A DNA stretch of 64,000 nt from Zoroaster sp. YZ-2022. Taxonomy: Eukaryota > Echinodermata > Asteroidea > Forcipulatida > Zoroasteridae. Under the pieces are notes generated by a model that was not told where the DNA came from, ran no database searches, and saw only the letters and a list, made by a program, of their open reading frames with translations. The position numbers were made by a program, and so were the translations under genes. This document shows positions 43,619 to 56,816 of this stretch, piece after piece. Location: NCBI GenBank assembly GCA_029582265.1, contig CM055821.1:40123004-40187003 (forward strand), in the 5' to 3' direction. Every line of letters begins with the position of its first letter. The stretch's first letter is position 1.

Positions 43619-46600
43619 CCTACACAATAGCCAGGCCCTCTTCGACAACAGAGTTCAAAGCTCTATTTCCCATCAATGAGACTACCTTACTAAAGTGGTA
43701 ACTATTTCACACAATAGTCAGGTCCTCTTGGACAACACAGAGTTCAAAGCTCTATTTACCACCAACGAGACTACCTCACTCAAGTGGTAAATATTTCAGT
43801 ACACTATACACAATAGCCAGGCCCTCTTGGACAATCAACACAGAGTTCAAAGCTATATTTTCCACCAACGAGACTACCTCACTCAAGTGGTAAATATTTC
43901 AGTACACAGAACACAATAGCCGGCCCGGCCCTCTTGGACAACACAGAGTTCAAAGCTATATTTCCCACCAACGAGACTGCTTCACTCAAGTGGTAAATAT
44001 TTCAGTACACAGCACAATAGCCGGCCAGGCCCTCTTGGAAAACACAGAGTTCAAAGCTCTATTTCCCACCAACGAGACTACCTCACTCAAGTGGTAAATA
44101 TTTCACTACACAATACACAATAGCCAGGCCCTCTTGGACAATCAACACAGAGTTCAAAGCTCTATTTCCCACCAATGAGACTACCTCACTGAAGTGGTAA
44201 ATATTTCAATACACAATACACAACAGCCAGGCCCTCTTGGACAACACCCACCAATGAGACTACCTTATTTAAGTGGTAAATATTTCAGTACACAATACAC
44301 ATTAGCCAGGCCCTCTTGGACAATCAACACAGAGTTCAAAGCTCTATTTCCCACCAACGAAACTACCTCACTGAAGTGGTAAATATTTCAGTACACAATA
44401 CACATTAGCCAGGCCCTCTTGGACAATCAACACAGAGTTCAAAGCTCTATTTCCCACCAACGAAACTACCTCACTGATGTTGTAAATATTTCAGTACACA
44501 ATACAGAATAGCCAGGCCCTCTTGGACAATCAACACCAACGAGACTACCTCACTCAAGTGGTAAATATTTCAGTACACAGAACACAATAGCCGGCCAGGC
44601 CCTCTTGGACAACACAGACTTCAAAGCTCTATTTCCCACCAACGAGACTACCTCACTCAAGTGGTAAATATTTCAGTACACAATACACAATAGCCAGGCC
44701 GTCTTGGACAACACCCACCAACGAGACTACCTCACTCAAGTGGTAAATATTTCAATACACAGAACACAATAGCCGGCCCGGCCCTCTTGGACAACACAGA
44801 GTTCAAAGCTCTATTTCCCACCAACGAGACTACCTCACTCAAGTGGTAAATATTTCAGTACACAGAACACAATAGCCGGACACGCCCTCTTGGACAACAC
44901 AGAGTTCAAAGCTCTATTTCCCACCAACGAGACTACCTCACTCAAGTGGTAAATATTTCAGTACACAGAACACAATAGCCGGACAGGCCCTCTTGGACAA
45001 CACAGAGTTCAAAGCTCTATTTCCCACCAATGAGACTACCTCACTCAAGTGGTAAATAATTCAATACACAATACACAATAGCCAGGCCCTCTTGGACAAC
45101 ATAGAGTTCAAGACTCTATTTCCCACCAATGAGACTACCTCACTCAAGTGGTAAATATTTCAATACACAATACACAATAGCCAGGCACTCTTGGACGACA
45201 CAGAGTTCAAAGCTCTATTTCCCACCAATGAGACTAATTCACTGAAGTGGTAAATATTTCAATACACAATACACAATAGCCAGGCCCTCTTGGACAACAC
45301 AGAGTTCAAAGCTCTATTTACCATCAATGAGACTACCTTACTAAAGTGGTAAATATTTCAATACACAATACACAATAGCCAGGCCCTCTTGGACAACACA
45401 GAGTTCAAAGCTCTGTTTCCCACCAATGAGACTACCTCACTGAAGTGGTAAATATTTCAGTACACAATACACAGTAGCCAGGCCCTCTTGGACAACACAG
45501 AGTTCAAAGCTCTATTTCACATCAATGAGACTACCTTACTAAAGTGGTAAATATTTCAATACACAATACACAATAGCCAGGCCCTCTTGGACAACACAGA
45601 GTTCAAAGCTCTATTTCCCACCAACGAGACTACCTCACTCAAGTGGTAAATATTTCAGTACACAGAACACAATAGCCGGCCCGGCCCTCTTGGACAACAC
45701 AGAGTTCAAAGCTCTATTTCCCACCAACGAGACTACCTCACTCAAGTGGTAAATATTTCAGTACACAGAACACAATAGCCGGACAGGCCCTCTTGGACAA
45801 CACAGAGTTCAAAGCTCTATTTCCCACCAACGAGACTACCTCACTCAAGTGGTAAATATTTCAGTACACAGAACACAATAGCCGGACAGGCCCTCTTGGA
45901 CAACACAGAGTTCAAAGCTCTATTTCCCACCAACGAGACTACCTCACTCATAAGTGGTAAATATTTCAGTACACAGAACACAATAGCCGGACATGCCCTC
46001 TTGGACAACACAGAGTTCAAAGCTCTATTTCCCACCAACGAGACTACCTCACTCAAGTGGTAAATATTTCAGTACACAGAACACAATAGCCGGCCAGGCC
46101 TTCTTGGACAACACAGAGTTCAAAGCTCTATTTCCCACCAATGAGACTACCTCACTCAAGTGGTAAATAATTCAATACACAATACACAATAGCCAGGCCC
46201 TCTTGGACAACACAGAGTTCAAAGCTCTATTTCCCATCAATGAGACTACCTTACTAAAGTGGTAAATATTTCAATACACAATACACAATACACAATAGCC
46301 AGGCCCTCTTGGACAACACAGAGTTTAAATCTCTATTTCCCACCAATGAGACTACCTCACTGAAGTGGTAAATATTTCAGTACACAATACACAATAGCCA
46401 GGCCCTCTTGGACAACACAGAGTTCAATGCTCTATTTCCCACCAACGAGACTACCTCACTCAAGTGGTAAATATTTCAGTACCCAGAACACAATAGCCGG
46501 CCAGGCCCTCTTGGACAACACAGAGTTCAAAGCTGTATTTCCCATCAACGAGACTAACTCATTCAAGTGGTAAATATTTCAGTACCCAGAACACAATAGC

Positions 46601-49600
46601 CGGCCAGGCCCTCTTGGACAACACAGAGTTCAAAGCTGTATTTCCCATCAACGAGACTAACTCACTCAAGTGGTAAATATTTCAGTACACAGAACACAAT
46701 AGCCGGCCAGGCCCTCTTGGACAACACAGAGTTCAAAGCTCTATTTCCCACCAATGAGACTACTTCACTGAAGTGGTAAATATTTCAGTACACAATACAC
46801 AATAGCCAGGCCCACTTGGACAACACAGAGTTCAATGCTCTATTTCCCACCAATGAGACTACCTCACTGAAGTGGTAAATATTTCAGTACACAATACACA
46901 GTAGCCAGGCCCTTTTGGACAATCAATACAGAGTTCAAATTTCTATTTCCCACCAACGAGACTACCTCACTCAAGTGGTAAATATTTCAGTATACAGAAC
47001 ACAATAGCCGGCCAGGCCCTCTTGGACAACACAGAGTTCAAAGCTGTATTTCCCATCAACGAGACTAACTCACTCAAATGGTAAAGTACAGTACACAGAA
47101 CAGAACAACACAGAGTTCACAGCCAGGCCCTGGTGACAACACAGGTTCAAGCTCTATTTCCATACCAACAGTACACAGACTAGCCGGCCAGGCCCTCTTG
47201 GACCTTCCTCAAGTGGTAAATATTTCATACACAGAACACAATAGCCGCCAGGCCCTCTTGGACAACACAGAGTTCAAAGCTATATTTCCACCAACGAGAC
47301 TACCTCACTCAAGTGGTAACCAGTACACAGAACACAATAGCCGTGAGCCCTCTTGGACAACACAGAGTTCAAAGCTCTATTTCAGACTACCTTCACTCAA
47401 GTGGTAAATATTTCAGTACACAGAACACAATAGCCAGCCAGGCCTCTTGGACAACACAGAGTTCAAAGCTCTATTTCCTGAGACTACCTCACTCAAGTGG
47501 TAAATATTTCAGTACACAGAACACAATAGCCGGCCAGGCCCTCTTGGACAACACAGAGTTCAAAGCTCTATTTCCCACCATCGAGACTACCTCACTCAAG
47601 TGGTAAATATTTCAGTACACAGAACACAATAGCCGGCCAGGCCCTCTTGGACAACACAGAGTTCAAAGCTCTATTTCCCACCAACGAGACTACCTCACTC
47701 AAGTGGTAAATATTTCAGTACACAGAACACAATACGCTGCCAGGCCCTCTTGGACAACACAGAGTTCAAAGCTCTATTTCCCAACGAGACTACCTCACTC
47801 AAGTGGTAAATATTTCAGTACACAGAACACAATAGCCCAGGCCCTCTTGGACAACACAGAGTTCAAAGCTCTATTTCCACCAACGAGACTACCTCACTCA
47901 AGTGGTAAATATTTCAGTACACAGAACACAATAGCAGGCCAGGCCCTCTTGGACAACACAGGTTCAAAGCTCTATTTCCCACCAACGAGACTACCTCACT
48001 CAAGTGGTAAATATTTCCAGTACACATACACAATAGCCAGGCCCTCTTGGACAACACAGGTTCAAAGCTCTATTTCCCACCAACGAGACTACCTCACTCA
48101 AGTGGTAATATTTCAGTACACAGAACACAATAGCCGGCCAGGCCCTCTTGGACAACACAGAGTTCAAAGCTCTATTTCCCACCAACGAGACTACCTCACT
48201 CAAGTGGTAAATATTTCAGTACACAGAACACAATAGCCGGCCAGGCCCTCTTGGACAACACAGAGTTCAAAGCTCTTTCACCAACGAGACTACCTCACTC
48301 AAGTGGTAAATATTTCAGTACACAGAACACAATAGCCAGGACAACACAGAGTTCAAAGCTCTGAGACTACCTCACTCAAGTGGTGTTTCAGTACACACAC
48401 AATATCTTGGACAACACAGAGTTCAAGCTCTATTTCCCACCAACGAGACTACCTCACTCAAGTGGTAAATATTTCAGTACACAGAACACAATAGCCAGGC
48501 CCTCTTGGACAACACAGAGTTCAAAGCTCTATTTCCCACCAACGAGACCACCTCACTCAAGTGGTAAATATTTCAGTACACAGAACACAATAGCCAGGCC
48601 CTCTTGGACAACACAGAGTTCAAAGCTCTATTTCCCACCAACGAGACTACCTCACTCAAGTGGTAAATATTTCAGTACACAGAACACAATAGCCGGCCAG
48701 GCCCTCTTGGACAACACAGAGTTCAAAGCTCTATTTCCCACCAACGAGACTACCTCACTCAAGTGGTAAATATTTCAGTACACAGAACACAATAGCCGGC
48801 CAGGCCCTCTTGGACAACACAGAGTTCAAGCTCTATTTCCACCAACGAGACTACCTCACTCAAGTGGTAAATATTTCAGTACACAGAACACAATAGCCAG
48901 CCAGGCCTCTTGGACAACACAGAGTTCAAAGCTCTGTTTCCATCAACGAGACTACCTCAGTGGTAAATATTTCAATACAGAACACAATAGCCAGGCCCTC
49001 TTGGACAACACAGAGTTCAAAGCTCTATTTCCCACAACGGACTACCTGTAAAGTGGTAAATATTTCAATACACAATACACAATAGCCAGGCCTCTTGGAC
49101 AACACAGAGTTCAAGCTCTATTTTCCACCAACGAGACTACCTCACTCAAGTGGTAAATTTCAGTACACAGAACACAATAGCCAGGCCTCTTGACAACACA
49201 GAGTTCAAAGCTCTATTTCCCAAACGAGACTACCTCACTCAGTGGTAAATATTTTACAGAACACAATAGTCGGCCAGGCCTCTTGGACAACACAGAGTTC
49301 AAAGCTCTATTTCCACAGAGACTACCTCACTCAAGTGGTAAATATTTCAGTACACAGAACACAATAGCCGGCCAGGCCCTCTTGGACAACACAGAGTTCA
49401 AAGCTCTATTTCCCACCTTGAGGACTACCTCACTCACTGAAGTGGTAAATATTTCAGTACACAGAACACATAGCCAGGCCTCTCTTGGACAACACAGAGT
49501 TCAAAGCTCTATTTCACGGAGACTACCTCACTCAAGTGGTAAACATTTCAGTGCACACAGAACACAATAGCCAGCTAGGCCCTCTTGGACAACACAGAGT

Positions 49601-52600
49601 TCAAAGCATTTCCAGACACTCACTCAGTGGTAAATATTTCAGCACAGAACAAGTAGCCAGGCCTCTTGGACAACACAGAGTTCAAGCTCTATTTCCAACG
49701 AGACTACCTCACTCAAGTGTAAATATTTCAGTACACAGAACACAATAGCCGGCCAGGCCTCTCTTGGACAACACAGAGTTCAAGCTCTATTCCATCAATG
49801 AGGACTACTCTTACTCAAGTGGTAATATTTCAGTACACAGAACACAATAGCCAGGCCTTGGACAACTTACAGGTTCAAAGCTCTATTTCCCACCAACAGA
49901 TTACTTTACTAAAGTGGTAAATATTTCAGTACACAGAACACAATAGCTGGCCAGGCCTCTTGGACAACACAGGTTCAAAGCTCTATTTCATCAATGAGAC
50001 TACCTTACTAAAGTGGTAAATATTTCAATACAGTACACGTACACAGAATATCCAGGCCCTCTTGGACAATCAAACCTCACCAAGTGGTGAATATTTCAGC
50101 ACACAATTTCAATATGACAATACACAATAGCCAGCAGGCCGTCTTCACCAAGTTGTAAATAGTTCACGTACACAATAATAAGTAGCTTCGGACAATCAAC
50201 ACAGAGTTCAAAGCTCTATTTTCCCAATGAGACTACCCTCACTAAAGTGGTAAATATTTCCACAACAGAACACATGCATACAAACAATAAGCCAGGCCTC
50301 TTATGGGACAACACAGAGTTCAAAGCTCTATTTCCCAGGCTCTGGACAACACAGAGTTCAAAGCTCACCAACGAGACTACCTCACTCAAGTGGTAAATAT
50401 TTCAGTACACAATACACAATAGCCAGGCCCTCTTGGACAATCAACACAGGTTCAAAGCTCTATTTCCCAACCCAATGAGACACCTTACTTCACTCATGGT
50501 AAATATTTTCAGTCGCCCTACACTTGAACACAATAGATCGGCCAGGCCCCTGACAACAACACAGAGTTCAAAGCCTCTATTGTCCACCAACGAGACTAAA
50601 CCCTCTTACTAAGTGGTAAATATTTATTAGCACACCATGAGTACTACAATAGTCGGCTCCAGGCCCTCTTGGACAACCATCGAGAGTTCACACCCACTCA
50701 GTGGTAAAATATGTTCAGTACACAGAACACATATGGCAGCCGCCAGGCTCCTCTTGGACAACACAGAGTCTAAAGCCTCTATTTTCCACCAACGAGGACT
50801 ACTACATCACTCAAGTGGTAAAATATGTTCCACAGAACACAATAGCCGACCTTGGGCCCTCTTGACAACACAGAGTTCAAAGCTCTATTTCCCACCATCG
50901 ACTACCACCATGGTAAATATTTCACACACAACACAATAGCCGGCCAGGCCTCTCTTGGACAACTATTCACTCAAGTGGTAAAATATTTCAGCAAATAAAT
51001 ACACAATGACAACTGACCACAGGGCCCTCTTGGATAACCTGACAGGCCTATAGTTCACCTCTATTTCCCACCAACAGCAGGTTATCTCCTCTCACCAAGT
51101 GGTAAATGATTTCAGTACACATAACACAATAGGCCGAGCCCTCCTTGGACAATCAACACAGAGTCTCAAAGCTCTATTTCCCACCAACGAGACTACCTCC
51201 TCAAGTGGTAATTTAATATGTTCAGTACACACAATAATGAGCCACAATGGCAACACAGGTTCAAAAGCTCTCTGATTTCCCACCAAGAGACTACCTCACT
51301 CCAAGTGGTAAAACATTTCAAAGCTCCAATACACAGCTGCCCTCTGGTAAATATTAGTCATTACAATCAGGTTTCCCAACCAGGCCCTCTTGGACTACCA
51401 ACACAGGGTTTCAGTACACAGAAGTCACATTTCCAGTACACAGAACACAATAATCGGCCAACCCTCTTTGGACAACACAGGTTCAGCTCTATTTCCCACC
51501 AACGAGACTACCTTCACTCAAGTGGTAAATATTTCAGTACACAGATACACAATAGCCGCCAGGCCCTCTTGGACAACACAGGTTCAAAGCTCTATTTCCC
51601 ACCAACGAGACTACCTCACTCAAGTGGTAAATATTTCAGTACACAGAACACAATAGCCGGCCAGGCCCTCTTGGACAACACAGAGTTCAAAGCTCTATTT
51701 CCCACCAACGAGACTACCTCACTCAAGTGGTAAATATTTCAGTACACAGAACACAATAGCCGGCCAGGCCCTCTTGGACAACACAGAGTTCAAAGCTCTA
51801 TTTCCCACCAACGAGACTACTTCACTCAAGTGGTAAATATTTCAGTACACAGAACACAATAGCCGGCCAGGCCCTCTTGGACAACACAGAGTTCAAAGCT
51901 CTATTTCCCACCAACGAGACTACTTCACTCAAGTGGTAAATATTTCAGTACACAGAACACAATAGCCGGCCAGGCCCTCTTGGACAACACAGAGTTCAAA
52001 GCTCTATTTCCCACCAACGAGACTACCTCACTCAAGTGGTAAATATTTCAGTACACAGAACACAATAGCCGGCCAGGCCCTCTTGGACAACACAGAGTTC
52101 AAAGCTCTATTTCCCACCATCGAGACTACCTCACTCAAGTGGTAAATATTTCAGTACACAGAACACAATAGCCAGGCCCTCTTGGACAACACAGAGTTCA
52201 AGCTCTATTTCCCACCAACGAGACTACCTCACTCAAGTGGTAAATATTTCAGACACAGAACACAATAGCCGGCCAGGCCCTCTTGGACAACACAGAGTTC
52301 AAAGCTCTGTTTCCCACCAAGACTACCTCACTCAAGTGGTAAATATTTCAGTACACAATAGCCAGGCCAGGCCTCTTGGACAATCAACACAGAGTTCAAA
52401 GCTCTATTTCCCACCAACGAGACTACCTCACTCAAGTGGTAAAAATTTCAGTACGCAGTAGACTATAGGCGGCCAGGCCGTCATGGACAACACAGAGTAC
52501 TCTATTTCCCACCAGGATGCCTCACTCATAGTACACAGAACACAATAGCCGGCCAGGCCCTCTTGGACAACACAGAGTTCAAAGCTCTGTTTTCCACCAA

Positions 52601-55600
52601 CGAGACTACCTCACTCAAGTGGTAAATATTTCAGTACACAGAACACAATAGCCGGCCAGGCCCTCTTGGACAACACAGAGTTCAAAGCTCTCTTTCCCAC
52701 CAACGAGACTACCTCACTCAAGTGGTAAATATTTCAGTACACAATACACAATAGCCAGGCCCTCTTGGACAACACCCACCAACGAGACTACCTCACTCAA
52801 GTGGTGAATATTTCAGTACACAGAACACAATAGCCGGCCAGGTCCACTTGGACAACACAGAGTTCAAAGCTCTATTTCCCATCAATGAGACTACTTCAGT
52901 AAAGTGGTAAATATTTCAATACACAATACACAATATCCAGGCCCTCTTGGACAATCAACACAGAGTTGAAAGCTCTATTTCCCACCAACGAGACTACCTC
53001 ACTCAAGTGGTAAATATTTCAGTACACAGAACACAATAGCCGGCCAGGCCCTCTTGGACAACACAGAGTTCAAAGCTGTATTTCCCATCAACGAGACTAA
53101 CTCACTCAAGTGGTAAATATTTAAGTACACAGAACACAATAGCCGGCGAGGCCCTCTTGGACAACACAGAGTTCAAGGCTCTATTTCCCACCAACGAGAC
53201 TACCTCACTCAAGTGGTAAATATTTCAGTACACAGAACACAATAGCCGGCCAGGCCCTCTTGGACAACACAGAGTTCAAAGCTGTATTTCCCACCAACGA
53301 GACTACCTCACTCAAGTGGTAAATATTTCAGTACAGAGAACACAATAGCCGGCCAGGCCCTCTTGGACAACACAGAGTTCAAAGCTCTATTTCCCACCAA
53401 CGAGACTACCTCACTCAAGTGGTAAACATTTCAGTGCACAGAACACAATAGCCAGCTAGGCCCTCTTGGACAACACAGAGTTCAAAGCTCTGTTTTCCAC
53501 CAACGAGTCTACCTCACTCAAGTGGTAAATATTTCAGTACACAATACACAATAGCCAGGCCCTCTTGGACAATCAACACAGAGTTCAAAGCTCTATTTTT
53601 CCCACCAACGAGACTACCTCACTCAAGTGGTGAATATTTCAGTACACAGAACACAATAGCCGGCCAGGCCCTCTTGGACAACACAGAGTTCAAAGCTCTA
53701 TTTCCCACCAACGAGACTACCTCACTCAAGTGGTAAACATTTCAGTACACAGAACACAATAGCCGGCCAGGCCCTCTTGGACAACACAGAGTTCAAAGCT
53801 CTGTTTTCCACCAACGAGACTACCTCACTCAAGTGGTAAATATTTCAGTACACAATACACAATAGCCAGGCCCTCTTGGACAACACCCACCAACGAGACT
53901 ACCTCACTCAAGTGGTGAATATTTCAGTACACAGAACACAATAGCCGGCCAGGTCCTCTTGGACAACACAGAGTTCAAAGCTCTATTTCCCACCAACAAG
54001 ACTATCTCACGCAAGTGGTAAATATTTCAGTACACAGAACACAATAGCCGGCCAGGTCCTCTTGGACAACACAGAGTTCAAAGCTCTGTTTCCCATCAAT
54101 GAGACTACCTTACTAAAGTGGTAAATATTTCAATACACAATACACAATAGCCAGGCCCTCTTGGACAACACAGAGTTCAAAGCTCTATTTCCCAACAATG
54201 AGACTACCTTACTAAAGTAGTAAATATATCAATACACAATACGCCCTCTTGGACAACACAGTGTTCAAAGCTCTATTTCACATCAATGAGACTACCTTAC
54301 TAAAGTGGTAAATATTTCAATATACAATACACAATAGCCAGGCCGTCTTGGACAACACAAAGTTCAAAGCTCTATTTCCCATCAATGAGACTACCTTACT
54401 AAAGTGGTAAATATTTCAATACACAGTACACAATATCCAGGCCCTCTTGGACAATCAACACAGAGTTGAAAGCTCTATTTCCCACCAATGAGACTACCTC
54501 ACTAAAGTGGTAAATATTTCAATGCACAATACACAATAGCCAGGCCCTCTTGGACAACACAGAGTTCAAAGCTCTATTTCCCACCAACGAGACTACCTCA
54601 CTCAAGTGGTAAATATTTCAGTACACAATACACAATAGCCAGGCCCTCTTGGACAATCAACACAGAGTTCAAAGCTCTATTTCCCACCAACGAGACTACC
54701 TCACTGAAGTTGTAAATATTTCAGTACACAATACAGAATAGCCAGGCCCTCTTGGACAATCAACACCAACGAGACTACCTCACTCAAGTGGTAAATATTT
54801 CAGTACACAGAACACAATAGCCGGCCAGGCCCTCTTGGACAACACAGAGTTCAAACCTCTATTTCCCACCAACGAGACTATCTCACTCAAGTGGTAAATA
54901 TTTCAGTACACAGAACACAATAGCCGGCCAGGCCCTCTTGGACAACACAGAGTTCAAAGCTCTATTTCCCACCAACGAGACTACCTCACTCAAGTGGTAA
55001 ATAGTTCAGTACACAATACACAATAGCCAGGCCCTCTTGGACAATCAACACAGAGTTCAAAGCTCTATTTTTCCCACGAACGAGACTACCTCACTCAAGT
55101 GGTAAATATTTCAGTACACAGAACACAATAGCCGGCCAGGCCCTCTTGGACAACACAGAGTTCAAAGCTCTATTTCCCACCAACGAGACTACCTCACTCA
55201 AGTGGTAAATATTTCAGTACACAGAACACAATAGCCGGCCCGGCCCTCTTGGACAATACAGAGTTCAAAGCTCTATTTCCCACCAACGAGACTACCTCAC
55301 TCAAGTGGTAAATATTTCAGTACACAGAACACAATAGCCGGACAGGCCCTCTTGGACAACACAGAGTTCAAAGCTCTATTTCCCACCAACGAGACTACCT
55401 CACTCAAGTGGTAAATATTTCAGTACACAGAACACAATAGCCGGACAGGCCCACTTGGACAACACAGAGTTCAAAGCTCTATTTCCCACCAATGAGACTA
55501 CCTCACTCAAGAGGTAAATAATTCAATACACAATACACAATAGCCAGGCCCTCTTGGACAACATAGAGTTCAAGGCTCTATTTCCCACCAATGAGACTAC

Positions 55601-55879
55601 CTCACTCAAGTGGTAAATATTTCAATACACAATACACAATAGCCAGGCACTCTTGGACAACACAGAATTCAAAGCTCTATTTCCCACCAATGAGACTACT
55701 TCACTGAAGTGGTAAATATTTAAATACACAATACACAATAGTCAGGCCCTCTTGGACAACACAGAGTTCAAAGCTCTATTTCCCACCAATGAGACTACCT
55801 CACTGAAGTGGTAAATATTTCAGTACACAATACACAGTAGCCAGGCCATCTTGGACAACACAGAGTTCAAAGCTCTATT
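43619..55879 (+). repeat. Satellite array of ~100-bp monomers derived from a transposase exon
   Basis: About 12.3 kb, roughly 120 head-to-tail monomers. A typical monomer is cacaatagccaggccctctt + ggacaacacagagttcaaag + ctctatttcccaccaatgag + actacctcactgaagtggta + aatatttcagtacaca. Regular stretches (for example 51770-52080) have a 103-bp period with a 'gaacacaatagccggccagg' linker. Others with an 'atacacaatagccagg' linker are a few bases shorter, and some lack the ~20-bp agagttcaaagctctatttc block. Except for the linker the monomer aligns to the 3' end of exon 9 of the DUF6729 gene (revcomp 16953-17035), including the splice donor. Monomers from about 47080 to 51500 have many short indels. 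Apparent frames across the array are by-products of repetition. Confidence 0.97.
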
Positions 55880-56816
55880 TGTAGCGGACGCTCTAGAAAT
55901 CCTCTTGGTTTATTTTGAGTCATTTTTCCCCAACTTAACTTACCTGCATTTTCTAAGAGGCTTTAGGATGGTAACTAAATATTCCAGATATCATACCTTC
56001 AATGTGGCGTAGTTTAGAAAGGATACGGTTGCCTATAAACAGTGTATTTCCTGATGCATGAACAATGCATGCTAGAGCCATCCTTTGTTTACATGTGGAG
56101 GCCGCCATGTTTGTTATGGTCACATGATCAAAGTTTTAGAATTAGCTAAAATATTCTTATGTCCTAGATATTGATTCTTTTTTGAAGGTAACATTTTTGC
56201 CGGATTGCAATTAAGTTTCTGTAAATTTCTATGGTATTTCTGAGGAAATTTGTGTAACTTATAATTTTCCCATAATGCATTGCTTCTTCAAAATGGCCTA
56301 CTTTTCCGACAATGTGACAATTCCAGTGCTGTTGTTGATGATTCTTAATCCATAATTTCTGTGATCATCCCAAGATTTAAGCTCACCCTCTACAGGCCCA
56401 CGAGGTAATGACTGTCTCTTTTTAGTAATGGTTATAATTTTGGTCTTGCATTCATATGATTATTGTGAGAAAATAAGGGTTTTTAGAACGAATTTTAGTG
56501 TCATTTATACATACTGCATATCACACTGCCCACGTAAATGTATGTGTTTATTGCTCTAGGTTAAATGAAGTTTTGGAACTTTTCATTGTGAAATTATCAG
56601 TTGTTTCCCATATTGTTGAGATCTATACTCATTACTATTGTTGGTATTTTCCTGTTTGATAGATCTTACGATGTCTATATAGAGATTTCATGAAGTCAAG
56701 ATTTATGGTCAAAGATGTGCATCTTGAAACAAGAATAAAGACTCAAAGTCAAGGCATCTGTAAGAACGTGTCCGCCAAATCGTTTAATTGAGTATTGGTA
56801 GTCGGGTGCAGCTACA
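55880..56816 (+). repeat. 5' LTR of the BEL/Pao element
   Basis: 937 bp, TGTAGC...GCTACA, with 6-bp inverted ends starting TG and ending CA. An AATAAA lies near 56732, 85 bp before the end. The first 377 bp match the visible 3' LTR with a single-base indel difference (ttttcccc against tttccc). A primer-binding site after 56816 was not recognised. Confidence 0.88.

Larger units (their letters stand above)
42236..43690 (+). pseudogene. Degenerate plus-strand copy of DUF6729 exons 7-9
   Basis: Exon 7 relic: from 42236 (GAGCTCATAGGTGTTGAATA, as GELIGVEY) to about 42688 (gtcgaggatgacagtgaaga). Exon 8 relic: 42985-43199 (ggagagtgatcacagtgacg). Exon 9 relic: from 43446 (gtgtttcttatctgaaggga) to the GTAACTATTT donor at about 43699. 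Introns 7 and 8 also match the minus-strand gene, so this arose by DNA-level duplication. Exon 7 is expanded by a 39-bp tandem repeat and interrupted by a MITE. Exon 8 carries stops and deletions. Exons 1-6 and 10 are absent, and the copy runs directly into the satellite. Confidence 0.9.

Noticed and set aside
45841..52461. Long reading frames within the satellite (for example 47703-48236)
   Set aside because: They arise because the monomer derives from a coding exon and indels shift the frame. Most monomers end in TGG TAA and no start, domain or conserved frame spans several units.
43619..55879. Direct-repeat array that superficially resembles a CRISPR
   Set aside because: Monomers are contiguous ~100-bp units without unique spacers, the genome is clearly eukaryotic, and no cas genes are present. 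It is a satellite.
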